Assembly: GCA_014904845.1 (NCBI GenBank)
Contig: MU119219.1
Span: forward strand, 62,001 to 126,000
Origin: Acephala macrosclerotiorum
Taxonomy: Eukaryota > Ascomycota > Leotiomycetes > Helotiales > Mollisiaceae
Length of the DNA stretch: 64,000 nucleotides
Direction of reading: 5' to 3'
Shown here: positions 1 through 10,737 of the stretch, piece after piece
How positions within the stretch are numbered: position 1 is the first letter of the stretch
How the letters are laid out: each line of letters opens with the position of its first letter
The notes under the pieces: model-generated
The model's database searches: none
What the model was told of the DNA's origin: nothing
Seen by the model: the letters and a program-made list of their open reading frames with translations, nothing else
Position numbers and translations under genes: made by a program

Positions 1-560
1 AAAATCGAAAATATTGAAATAATTTTATTAATATATATTGTAAAAAGATTATTTCAAAAAATACAAAAATCAAAATTCGAAAAAAAAATACTTTCAAATT
101 AATTAATATTTTTATTATCGTTAAAATCAATTATTAATAATTTATTATTTATAAAATTTCAAATAAAATAAATAAAATAATTTCGAAAATTTATATTAAT
201 ATTTTGAATTAATTATAAAAAGATTTATAAGATATTATTTTTTAACAAAATAAAAATTTTATTTATTATTTGAAAATTATTATATTTTAAATTAAAAAGT
301 ATAAAATTAAATTATTTATAAACTTTAAAAACTCTTTTGATTTTTCGATTATAGAATTAATAATTTACTCGATTAAAAAAAAGTTTTACAATTGTAAATA
401 TATTTCTTAAGAAATAATATTAAAACGTTTTAAAGAGATTTTTAAAAAAAATATAAATTAAAATAAAATCAATAAAATGTACAAATAGTATATTAAAAAA
501 CTATATAAATATCAGCGATTTAAAGAGCAAATAACGAAATATTAATTAAATAGATAAATT
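1..560. repeat. AT-rich island, probably RIP-degraded repeat
   Basis: Almost entirely A and T, with short A and T runs and very few G or C; no open frame of useful length on either strand. It changes abruptly to ordinary composition at about 560-590. In Pezizomycotina such blocks are usually transposon copies destroyed by repeat-induced point mutation. No terminal repeat or coding remnant is readable, so the parent element cannot be named. Confidence 0.75.
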
Positions 561-1047
561 GATGTTTTTAGTGATAGTGTTTTTGGCCCGTGCACAAAAT
601 CGGAACGTTTTTTCTCCGGTGGAGAGCTAGGCTCGTTAGCACCATGCAGCGAAGAGCTAGCCTTATGGGGCTAGAGCCTTATGTAAGAAACCTGACTCAG
701 GATCTGATTTCACTCCTTAGCAAATGGAACCTAACTCCACCATGCGTCTCCCAAACCCTCGCGCATCACATTCTATGATAAAAATTCAGAACAGGCTTCT
801 AATGCAGCCGATCTTCGTATAAGCTTTTGTGGCACAGCCCTACGCTGCCATCATGCCGCACAAAAGCCGGGAAAAGCTTATCACTGGTTGTCAGCTGCGG
901 CGAGTGCCCGTACCTGGGTGCGAAAACCGGACCGAAGCGCTGGTGGGACGTATAGATATATCGAATGGCTCAACTGTTTGCGTTGCGAATTGCTTGACGC
1001 ATATTTGATCACGCTGAGCTCAACTCTTCGCCAAGACAATTTTCAAC
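561..1047. other. Intergenic, no gene seen
   Basis: Normal composition between the AT island and the Zn2Cys6 regulator. Only short open frames without family features. It should contain the promoter of the regulator starting at 1048; no clear TATA box or operator was recognised. Confidence 0.5.
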
Positions 1048-2890
1048 ATGGTATATTGTGGGAAACCTTCGAAGGCGTGCGGGGAGTGTCGGTTGCGGAG
1101 AACCAAGGTACGCTTTCAATGCCCCAGCCTTCATGGGACATCTCGAGGACTACGAGGAGCTAACTCTAATAGTGTGACTACAAGCGACCTTCATGCTCCC
1201 AGTGCCTGCGAGCTGGTCGAACATGCAAAGGCTACCGAGATCCATCTGATCTCATGTTTCGTGACGAATCAGAAGGACTCAGCGTAAGACGCCAACGAAT
1301 CAAGGACACTCAAAAGTCTACCCCCATTGACTCTGTCTCACGGAAATCTTTATCCAGGGTCCTCTCCGGCCCTGGGACATTATCAACGTCTCCAGTTGCC
1401 ATTCCCGTTCTGACTGTCAACCCCTGCTTCTCCGCAGAAGAGCAGGCCACATGTTTCTTCTTTCAGAACTATATACTTGGAGACGATAGCTTTGCAACAG
1501 GCAGCTTCGAGTTTCTTCCAAATGTCTACTTGACTGGGGACATTGGGGTCGCTTTGTCCGACAGCCTATCGGCACTTGGCCTTGTTGGCCTTGCCCACTT
1601 TTATAAAGCCTCAAGCTTGGAGCTCACTGTATGTGCTCAATTCCTTCTGCTGTTTTGGAGGGGAAGTCGGAGCTGAGATATCCCTTGGGAGCTCGCCTGC
1701 CAAACTCTTGAGATACGTCTTAAAGCTCCCGAACTCCTAGGACATTCAAGAGACTCCTAGAAACTCATGCTAACTAGATTTAGGCCAAGTTCAAATACCA
1801 TTCCGCAATGCGGACTCTGAGCGCACAACTGAGAAATCTAGAAAGTGCGAAATCGGACCAGACATTCATAGCTATTATGCTACTAGCGTACTACGAAGTC
1901 AACACTTGCAACAGCCGTCAACCCATGGAGACCTGGACCAAACATATCAACGGCGCCGTAACGCTCATGCAGCTTCGAGGCATAGATAGTCTACGGACGC
2001 CAGTCGGCTACCATCTTTTCAAACAACTCAGGACTCAAGTGATAATCAACTGCAGTCACCGACAAGCTACCATTCCATCCTTCATCGTCGAATGGAGCAA
2101 TCAATTAGACTTCGAAACTATCGAGCAAGCTGCTGGCACATCACTCTCACTACTCGTCATCCGATACACCAATCTGCGAGCATCAATGAACTGCTTCAAA
2201 GACTACAGCGACCTAGAAACCGTCATATCTACCGCCTATGCCCTCGAATGCGACTTTGCGACTTGGGCAAAGACCTGTCCCGTCCAATACATCTACCAGA
2301 CCGTCAACCTAGAAGAAAGAGTCGACGAAGTCTTCTCCGACCACTACCACGTTTATTCCAACGTCTGGGTCGCAACAACCTGGAACCACTACCGCTGCGC
2401 TCGCCTCCTAACCAATGAAATAATCCTCGACCAACTAGGCTACCTCTACGAAAGCGATCCCACCTCCCCACTCCTCACAAGCCATCCATGCTACCACGAA
2501 AGTACGATGCTCGAAGCAAACACCAATCTCATGCATCTCTGCGAAGACATCTGCGCTAGTGTACCATACTATCTAGGTCTCAAAGCTGAGGGTGGAATAC
2601 GCCAACTTCCGAAAGCTATGTATGCCAATTTGTTGATATGGCCGTTATATACAGCAGGAGCGACCTGGATGGTGTCAGATTTAATGATTAATTGGGTTGC
2701 TGGACGATTGCAGTGGATTTCGGATATTATGGGGGTTCGACAGGCTTCTGCTCAGGCGAATTTTCTACGAAGGAGGAAACACTTGCTTAGCTGGGAACCA
2801 GCGCTCGACAGAGAGGATTCTGGTGAAGTCAGTAGCTTAGAGATGGACCTCGCTGTTAGATCCTTGGCTGTTGAAGATGATGAGTCTTGA
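1048..2890 (+). CDS. Zn2Cys6 (fungal binuclear cluster) transcription factor
   Basis: Inferred exons are 1048-1107, 1173-1628 and 1784-2890, all phase 0, giving about 540 residues. The first intron (1108-1172, GTACGC..TAG) splits the zinc cluster: exon 1 supplies Cys11 and Cys14, exon 2 starts exactly on the third cysteine. The joined spacing is C-x2-C-x6-C-x6-C-x2-C-x6-C, the canonical fungal cluster. The second intron (1629-1783) opens with GTATGT and ends CTAACTAGATTTAG, a good branch point and acceptor. The rest resembles the fungal regulator middle domain, with no clear membrane segment. The start MVYCGKPSK is usual for one subgroup of these factors. A nuclear DNA-binding regulator; no target can be inferred, since neighbours on both sides are unrelated. 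Confidence 0.88.
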
Positions 2891-3430
2891 ATGTCCTTGG
2901 GATGTCGGGTCTTTGTCAGGATCACCACCGAGACTCTTTAATGCTTTCAATCTCCCAGCCCTGCCTGAACTTCCTGAAGCTGGGCTAGACATCTCGGCTA
3001 GTGAAAACCTTGGTCAGAGAGCAGAAAGCCTCAGAAAGTCTACGCAATATTTGGAGATTGAAAGCGCTGAGCTGACTTTCTTCACACACCTCGATCGGGT
3101 AGTTATCGCACCAGAGAGGAAGGAATCGATTTCTGGACACGAAGATATGTCTGGAAACAGCACTGCATTGAATTCAGTTATATTTTCAAGATTGATGATT
3201 ATCTGAATCAAACAACCGCACATTTCCGAGCTAGCGTGGCCACAGTACACCAACAAAGCAACAATTCGTCCAATTGCGTTCAGACACCTTGCAACTCGCC
3301 CTCCTTCGATTCATCACCCCACGCAAGCCCTCACGAGTACCCACAAACCAGTTCAAGCAAACCGAACGCTCAATCCTCCCAAACTAGTCCAACTATCCAA
3401 CACGCCTCTGCGGCCCAGCTCTTCCAATCC
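2891..3430. other. Intergenic, no gene seen
   Basis: Open frames here (for example on the plus strand from about 3236) are proline/serine-rich and run opposite the small secreted-protein frame; they look like antisense shadows. Nothing else recognised. Confidence 0.4.
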
Positions 3431-3715
3431 TCACCACCACCGCGCATCCAACATCCTCCTCACCGCATTCACCGGCCCCTCCAACACCGTAGTAGGATTC
3501 ACCGTAATCGGCTGTCCCTTCGCCTCAGTCCACTCACTCCCTCCAGGCCTCACTTTCACATTCTCCATCTGCGCCATCCTCGGAATGATCGGTGCTCCCT
3601 CAAGCTGGGTCCAGATATTATTCTCGCCGACTTTCGTGCTGAGCATTTGGGGGTTTGGAGTTGGGCGGGCGAGTGCGAGTGTGAGGAGGAAGGAAACTGG
3701 GAGGAGGAGACGCAT
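3431..3715 (-). CDS. Possible small secreted protein, 94 aa, unrecognised
   Basis: The frame starts with a convincing signal peptide: MR, then a hydrophobic stretch (LLLPVSFLLTLALA), then ARPTPNP as a likely cleavage region. The mature part of about 75 residues is polar, has no cysteine and no recognised domain, and ends ARWW. The final Trp codons are followed by TGAGG, so a splice donor near the end (GGTGAGG) could extend the protein into a further exon downstream. No homologue comes to mind. It could be an effector-like secreted peptide or a chance frame; the signal peptide is the main support. Confidence 0.42.
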   Translation of the reverse strand: MRLLLPVSFLLTLALARPTPNPQMLSTKVGENNIWTQLEGAPIIPRMAQMENVKVRPGGSEWTEAKGQPITVNPTTVLEGPVNAVRRMLDARWW

Positions 3716-4261
3716 ATTTTATATATGCCTCTTGATGTGTGACGGTTGAGGAAGCTGTTTGAATTTTTATAGATGGTATGATTTAGAGTGCGAGGTTGAT
3801 TGTTGATGAAAGACAAGCTTTCATCCCAAGCATCAGACGAAACAAGAAACAATCAATCCCTATATACCCTTCCCCAATCTTCCATACAACAGGCCACTTT
3901 GTAATATATTTAGCCATCTCCAACAATTGGGAACGCGACGCTCTTCCCACATGAGCGGAGAATTTTCAAAGTTGGTCTCTGCCGATGGTGCGAAATAGCC
4001 TGAAACGAAACAAATATGGCTATTGCCGGTAGAGATCGAAAGTCTCTCTGTTTCTGATCGCAGCTTCTCGATTAAGGTTTCGTAAATTGGAGGGTATTTC
4101 CGTCATGGATTAGATTTCTTGATGCGGGGTGTGAGGGTGAGTGCCGACGGGTGATGGAGGGAACGACGGGAGGGGTTGACCAGGTGAGGAAGCATGTGAG
4201 AAAATTATGAGCATCGAGACATTTGGTTGTCTTGGCCTTGATGGGCACTACGTCCATAGAA
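3716..4261. other. Intergenic, no gene seen
   Basis: Lies between the start of the small secreted frame and the 3' end of the first GTPase gene. A minus-strand frame at 4072-4257 is short and featureless. Nothing recognised. Confidence 0.4.
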
Positions 4262-6201
4262 TTATTTCCTTCCTGATGCAGCCCGACTCCGCGAAGATGG
4301 CTTGCCCGACATCCAGCTCAGCACTCCTTTAGCAGGCTCCGGTCCCCGTTTGGACTCCGGTGGTGGAGAGCCCGGCCCCGCGACGGGTACCAGAGGGCCA
4401 CCTAGGCCGACCCCACGAGCTTTGGGCGGACGAGGAGGTAGCCCACCAGGTCCTGGCCCACCATGCGACGGTGGTAGAGGAGGCCTCACGCTTCCTCTAT
4501 GGCTTGACGGTGCAGGACCAGGAATAGGTGAATCGCGAAACGCGGCACGACGCCCTCCGGCCCCGGGCCGCTGCTCTTCGTTAGAGTAGAAAGGATGACT
4601 AGAAGGGTAGATTGTCTGTGGCTTCAGTTCAGGCATTGCCCACATAATCATAGTGATCGCCCAGCCTGGCTCAACAATATGCTCCCAAACTTGAGGTAGT
4701 ATGATCTCACCATCGGGTCTAATAAGATCGTAATGCCCCTCTTGAACATGAGGCCCTAGTTCCTCGACATGCATAAAGGCTGTCTTGATGAGATCCTCTA
4801 ATCCCTAGAGACAGTAAGCGAAAGATAACGTGTACCAGGGATTGAAACATTCACCTGCCACTGTTTCACCAGATGAAAAGGAAACGAGAATTTGCGACCC
4901 AGAGCATCTTTGAACTTGATGGGCTCCTGCTTGTATTGGTCTTGAGAATCCTCTAATGAATTTGAATCCGCGACTAGTTGTGGAAAAGGGCTTCTCGGTT
5001 GATTTGGGCTTGTCGATAAATTCTGAGGTACATCGGACAATTGGAGATCGGTTATGGCAACTTTCTCAAGCTCTTCCTCGACCTGTTCGCGTCTTCCTGC
5101 AGCTGTGCTGATTTTCCGTCTGTGTGACTCCACTTGGTCAATCATACGGTCTCGTAATTCCTTGTAGTTGGCTTCGTGGAGTCTCTGCATGCTGATCTTC
5201 AACTCTTCCCCTTGCTTGCTGAGCTCTTCGATCTTGCTTATGTACTCGTCTCGCACTTCCTTCAGCGCCTCTTCAGCCATTGCGTCTCTTTCCCTGATTG
5301 CTTCTTGCATATCTCGCTGTACTTGCTCTAGATCAGCTTTAAACTTCTCTCTTTCTCTCAAGAGTTCGCTCTGCAATTCTTGACCCGCGGAAGTCTGGTC
5401 AAGGTCTTTATTCTGATTGACCATCTGGTCTTGGATCTCCAGGGTGACGTGGGACTTTTGGTCAGCGAAAAAGTCGATGATTTTGACCGCGGAGCGTCGA
5501 TCACCCATATGGCGACGAACCGTGCTTCCCTGGGCTTTCATCCACCCCCAGAATTCTGGTGTAGAAAGCAATTGCGACTCCCGTTCTGCTCCCTTCTCTG
5601 GTGTGACATTAGACCACATGGTCGTTGCGAGAATGACATTCTTCAATGCGTCTTTCCCGCACAACTTCTTGAACATCATCAAGTTCCTCTTAGCAGAGCC
5701 CTGCATTCTCACATCGGTTATTCGATGCAGATATATTATGCCGTTCAATTTAATATTGTTCGAGTAGGATCTGGTGAGGAAGGCTGCGAGATCTTGGAGT
5801 ACTTCGGTATCGCTTCGATTCGTGTCGTCAAACCCAGGAGTATCGATCAGATAGACCGTTGTCGTTGCATTGTATTTGAAGGAGAAGACGTCCACTTCGC
5901 TGGTATCTGAATATAAATGCAGTTAGCAGTGTCCATTCGATTTAACAGGCGAGTGGGGATGGGTTCATATTAACTCACGAGCTGTCAAATCGTGTCCCAC
6001 CTCCACAACCTCGTCACTACACAGCGAGATAAACGAGCTCTTCCCAGCACCGGTGACTCCCATCACAGCAATGAAGATGCTCTGCAGACTACAGTTCTCA
6101 GCAAACTAGATGAGCCAAATACAGGAGATGACTCACGCATCCACGCGCCCTTCAGTAACCTCTGCGGTCCAGTTCCGCTTGGGTTTCGAGGATGCTGCCA
6201 T
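4262..6201 (-). CDS. AIG1/GIMAP-like GTPase with coiled coil and C-terminal ubiquitin-like domain
   Basis: Inferred exons (minus strand) are 6201-6137, 6079-5979, 5906-4855 and 4804-4262, keeping one frame for about 586 residues. Exon 2 carries the P-loop GVTGAGKSS (residues 29-37), exon 3 the G3 motif LIDTPGFDD (DTPG at 77-80) and a TTMW motif (150-153) where the G4 element should lie. A long charged coiled coil covers roughly residues 225-325. The last intron (GTGAAT..CTCTAG) joins KFSFPFHLVKQWQ to GLEDLIKTAF, rebuilding the conserved core of the fungal ubiquitin-like (ULD-type) domain at about 386-450. The tail of about 110 residues is rich in Pro, Gly and Arg and probably disordered. The combination is common in fungi but its function is unknown. 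A related gene follows in tandem (6832-8325). Cytosolic; no membrane segment. Confidence 0.85.
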
Positions 6202-6831
6202 CTTGTCGTTGGTCGCTGACAGTCTCGAACACTTTGAGATACATCTAGGGAAACAATGCACAAAATGGCGAGTCGAAAGAGTTATCTGCGTTATGCCTCA
6301 CTTCGGCAAGGCTGTCGCAGTTCCGTCGGGGTAGAGTAAGGCTGCAGATGTTCTAGATGCTACAGTAGTACAAGGAGTATCTAATGAGAGACAGCCTGCT
6401 GAAAAGGGAATTGAGCGAGGTTCCTTAGGGAGTGAAGGTGGGCACACGCTCATAATCTCAGTACCGGTCGTGATTCAAATACCAAACGGTGAGTTGAAGT
6501 TGTTGCGGGATGATTGGGCGTGGTCATACACGGGACTTCGCCCTGAAGCGGCCTGAGCTGCTTTTCTGTATGCACCGCGGCACGCCCGCTGCTTTTATAT
6601 ACACCACCATTTGTATCCGCTGGTGCCAAGCTCTTGTGGCATCAATCTCAGGCTTCTCGCAAGGCATCGCGACGGACTTGTACGAACAGTGTACATTTAT
6701 CGCTGGGCATTGCTTTCTCCTCGAATGTTTGTTCTTACATAACGCAACATAACAATCCCGCTATTGCTGCAGTTGCCGCTGCTGAGTTGTGTGAGCATCT
6801 TCCGCGAAATTAGCGAACAAGATATTTGGAT
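6202..6831. other. Intergenic between the two GTPase genes
   Basis: About 630 bp. It is upstream of the first GTPase gene and downstream of the second. Short frames on both strands show no family features. Confidence 0.4.
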
Positions 6832-8325
6832 TTACTGACCTCCAACTAGACCCTGAGCAACACCATTGACTGCTCCCATCATAACCTCTGTGTTGAGACT
6901 CGATGCTTTTCCTTTCCCTATCGCTTGTTTGACCTTCACCGAGCTTCGCTTCCTCACTTCTATGTTCTTGCTCATATTCTTGAGCTCGGCTCTAGTTTCT
7001 TCTAGTAGGCGTCGGTAGTCCTCGATTTCTTCCATTTGTGGAATATTGTTGCCTCTCGTAGCGTTTGCTTCGCGCGCAGCCTCAATGCCATCACCATCCT
7101 GGAAGGCTTTGAGCCGATCCTCCTGGATCTGGGTCCTGTTTGTCAAGGCTTGAATCTCCTGCTCTTTAGCATGCAACTCAGCTTGTGACTGCTCCTCGGC
7201 CTCTTCCAGCATTGTAATCACTTTTCTCTCATTTTCTCGATACAGATCTTCGACTGAGACCTTCAATTCTTCCGTGGATCTCTGAGAGGCTTCTAGCCTG
7301 ATCTTGAAGTCTCGCTCTTGCAATCGTAGCCTTTCTTCCGTCCGGAAGTCTTGGTCATGTCGTACTGCGCTCAGGTGCTGAACAGTGTTCTTCAAATCTT
7401 TCGTCAGCCTATCTCTCAATGAAGTGAGATCTCGATTGACTGCCCGTCCTGCTGTCGTCTGGTCTAGTGTGAGGTTTTCATCGACCATCTCAGTTTGAAT
7501 AGCTAGTATTGTTTTGTCCTCAGAAACATCGATCACTTCGTCGAGAATCTTACATGCTGAGCCTCGGCTGTCAGTTTCGTGACGCATTAAGATGCCGCCC
7601 TCCTTTATCACTTCTGCCCAGATGCCCTCACGAAGTTGCCGCTCACGCTCAACTTGGAGCGACCGTTCCTCACTATCAGCTGTGTGGTTACTGCGTTCTT
7701 TGGCCCACATCGTCGTGACAATGCACACCTTACTCCAGGCTTGCGATCCACATAATGCTTTGAACAACTCGATATTGCGTCTGGTGGATCCTCCCAGGCG
7801 ATTGTCTGTTATGCGCTGAAGATAAATGATGCCGGAAATATAGATATTGTTGTAATATGAGACAGAAAAGTGATGCGCGATTTCCTTGAGGGTCTCGGTA
7901 TCTGATCTATGCGTGTCGTCGAATCCGGGGGTGTCTATCAAGTGAAGACGTGTCATTCCATATTGAAAGGTATGAATGGAAGTCTTTTGTGTACCTGAAA
8001 GCGTTGATATTAATCAAATCACTCAACCTGGGCAGTTTTGGGGCCTATGTAGATAGTATGCTTACAAGAGTGGAGGCCATGGCCGATTGAGACTGTCTTG
8101 TTGGCACACCGGGATATGAAAAGTGCTTTTGCCTGATCCCGTCATGCCCATGACAGCAATGAAAACATCGGTCGAGCTACTACGCATGAGCAAATACTCG
8201 TTAGTCTTAGAGATGCAAACTTACCCTAACTGACCCGCACCAGCAAATGCGAGGAAGCTATCAACCTCGCTTTCGAATTCTTTCGTAGACTCGTCGCCTG
8301 TTAACAAAGGTAGCCGATCCGACAT
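6832..8325 (-). pseudogene. Second AIG1/GIMAP-like GTPase with coiled coil, 1-nt frameshift after the P-loop
   Basis: Inferred exons (minus strand) are 8325-8225, 8179-8066 and 7994-6832. Exon 2 reads IAVMGMTGSGKSTF and should continue ISRCANKTVSIGHGLHSC, as in the paralogue at 4262-6201. That continuation is present but one base out of frame: the A4 run at 8119-8122 (T4 on the coding strand) has one base too many. Removing one base makes all three exons join in frame for 458 residues, with DTPGFDDTHRSDTE and TTMW motifs and a long coiled coil. As written, translation stops at the end of exon 2. The C-terminus ends before any ubiquitin-like domain. Either the gene is recently broken or the base is a homopolymer sequencing error. 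The rest of the frame is undamaged, so both remain possible. Confidence 0.75.
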
Positions 8326-9211
8326 AGCACGTCTCTGACTTCTCGTCCTTGAAAGTTAGAATGCTCCGAAGGGCATTTATGAACAAGGAAGCACTCGAAC
8401 AAGTTTCCTAGAAGCGCAGCGAGGCTTGTAATCATTCTTGAGAGTGTATGAAGCAAGGCTCGATCGCTCTCTCGTGGCAGTAAGGCAGCGTGGTGCGCCC
8501 GTACTTGCGACCTCCAAAAAGGTGCATGTGCATATGTTGACTGCATGTTTGCCTCCTTATTCTTTCCATGCTGTCGAATCATAGGTAAGCCCCAGATAAA
8601 TTACAAGTACAGATATCTTGTAAGCTCTGCAAGTAGTGTGCTCTGTCAGGCACACAGGAGATGTGTTCGGTCGCCAAATGTGAGATCTCAGGGCCTTGAG
8701 CGCTCACCCTCAGGCTTTGCCCGCGAAATGTTCAGGCATCGAAAGTCCGACTGGTTTCGTACTTTCAACCTCCCTAGAAACCAACGAGTGAAGACCCATA
8801 ATCTAGACTCATTCGTGAGGTCAGAACGTGTAAAGTTATCCCAGGTATCGCATGCCTCGTATGGTTGATGTTTGTCTCGAAATTTCGATGCGCTGATTGC
8901 AGAAGATGATGGGAAGAGAGGAGAAGGACGTGGAGGATAGATTTTCAGGGGAAAAGGCCTAACACTAGCCTAGCACGTTCCCCAAACATCAAGCGGCAAG
9001 TACGATCCACAACAACACTAAGTGACGAATACGTAGACATTGATGCACATTATCACGATGTACGAGTCGTTCAAGTGATCGATAAAACTTGTTGCTTGGG
9101 TACTGCTTTGATCTCTGTGTTGATCTCCGAGTGGTCACTGATCTATCGATTTCTTTAGCTGGGACTGGTCCCAATGTTCTCTCCAACAAAGTAACATCCA
9201 AAGATCTCTTC
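8326..9211. other. Intergenic, no gene seen
   Basis: Promoter side of the second GTPase gene and 3' side of the membrane protein at 9212. Frames at 8301-8582 (-) and 8545-8868 (+) lack domains, signal peptides or plausible splice context. Confidence 0.4.
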
Positions 9212-10453
9212 TCAGCAATAATCATAACTCGAAAACTTACTCCTATCCATCCACCCCGTCTGCAACGCCAACAACCTCTCATCAATCCCCCTATTCGTCT
9301 TAATAAACATCGTCTCAAACATATGATAATTAACCCCATCATACGCCCCGTTCCTCTGCGGATCCCAAGCTCCCAACCTCGAACAATGAGCCCGATAATC
9401 CGGATCCGTCTGAAACTTCATCAGCATAACATCCACCTTCTTCCCTGCTCCAAAAATGATCCCTGTGGCAGCGATCTCGGCTTCAACTGCTTGTTGTCGA
9501 TTTGGGAAACATTTGTTGATGCCGGGTTCGATCCATTTGGGGTCGCTTTTGACGTAGTCTGCTGGACGGGGGAAATCGGCGGGGTGCGTGAAGAGGATTT
9601 CCATCCAGGCGTCGTGGCGAGGACTGGATTTGGGGGGTTGGAGGAGGAGGGACATTCCTGCAGAATCGGTGGCCCAGAGCATGGATTGGACGTGTAGTGT
9701 TGGCCAGCAGTTGATTGATACCCCGACAAGCTGTTCATGGCATCAGCTTTTGTTGCCTGGAACTTGAATGTTCGAACATATTTTCCCAGTCCTTTGTGTT
9801 CGAGAGGAAGATAGAGAGGAAATATACCTTAACGTCATCCGTAACCTTATTCAACAACTTCTCACTCCAACACGCCTCCGCCCAATGCGGCATAAACGGT
9901 CCCCTCACACTCGCATTCATCAAAATGAACCTCTTATACCTCAACCACAAATCATCCTTCGTAAGAACCTCCGCATGTGCTCCCAAATCATAGCATGAAT
10001 TATTCCTCTCCACAATCTTAATATTCGATCTCTTAGGAATTTTTTCCGTGTGTTTCGTTTCTCCATTGACGATGAATATGAAGTCGGCTTTGGCGTGGAG
10101 TCCGTGATCCAGAAAGAAGAGCAGGTTTTCTAAGGCTTCGGGGGATTCGCTGTAGACGTATGTTATGAGTGTTGGCTGAGACTCGGGCATGAGACTTAGG
10201 GCATTGCTGCTTGTGGGGGGATGGAAAGCTACTGGCTGTGGTTTGTATCAGCACAAGCCTCACTCTTCAACTCGAGAACATGGTGTCGAAAGGAGGAGAG
10301 GGAAGAAAAGCTTACAAAAGACGAATGAAACAAATAAATCAATAGTATGACGGTCCAAGCTATTGACAACAACCCGATCAATTTTGGACTCGAAAATGAT
10401 TCAAGCTTGACTGGTTGCGGAAAATTGATCTTTGTCGATGGTTTGCGAAACAT
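9212..10453 (-). CDS. Type II membrane protein, RgpF-like/glycosyltransferase-like family, copy A
   Basis: Inferred exons (minus strand) are 10453-10316, 10235-9828 and 9730-9212, all phase 0, giving 354 residues. Residues about 25-43 form one transmembrane helix (LIGLLSIAWTVILLIYLF) after a short basic N-terminus, the topology of Golgi type II enzymes. The luminal part has motifs CYDLGAHAEVL, RYKRFILMNASVRGP and HVQSMLWATDSAGM. Their order (D-x-G-A, N-x-S-x-x-GP, H-x-QS) mirrors bacterial rhamnan-synthesis protein F, so a sugar-transfer role is possible but unproven. The second intron (GTATAT..ACAG) is fixed by the paralogue, which has the same junction after D-x-K. Transcribed divergently from copy B (10738-12041). 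I do not know a characterised member of this fungal family. Confidence 0.82.
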
Positions 10454-10737
10454 GACTCCTTATCTGACCCCAGTTGGTACAGAGAAATCAAAATATCACG
10501 CCCTCGCCTCGGATTGGGTCTTGGAGTTCTTAAAAGGGTCCCATTCCTTGCATCGTGCCGTGCCAGGAACGCGTTTTTCGCGTACCTAACGATACCATTT
10601 ACATTCTTGGATACTGATAACAGAATGTAAAGATTCAGATCTCGAACAGGGAGTCTAACCTTATGGATGGATCGTTCCCTCCCATCTTTAAATCTTCGAA
10701 ATTTTTGGGAGATTTGGGTTGAGGTTGAAGAAACATC
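10454..10737. promoter_or_regulatory. Shared divergent promoter region of the two RgpF-like genes
   Basis: The 284 bp between the two start codons must hold both promoters, which allows co-regulation. No binding motif was recognised with confidence. Confidence 0.45.

Noticed and set aside
4302..4589. Gly/Pro/Arg-rich plus-strand frame
   Set aside because: Mirror of the Pro/Arg-rich tail of the first GTPase; low complexity.
9089..9697. 202-codon plus-strand frame
   Set aside because: Antisense to the conserved third exon of RgpF-like gene A.
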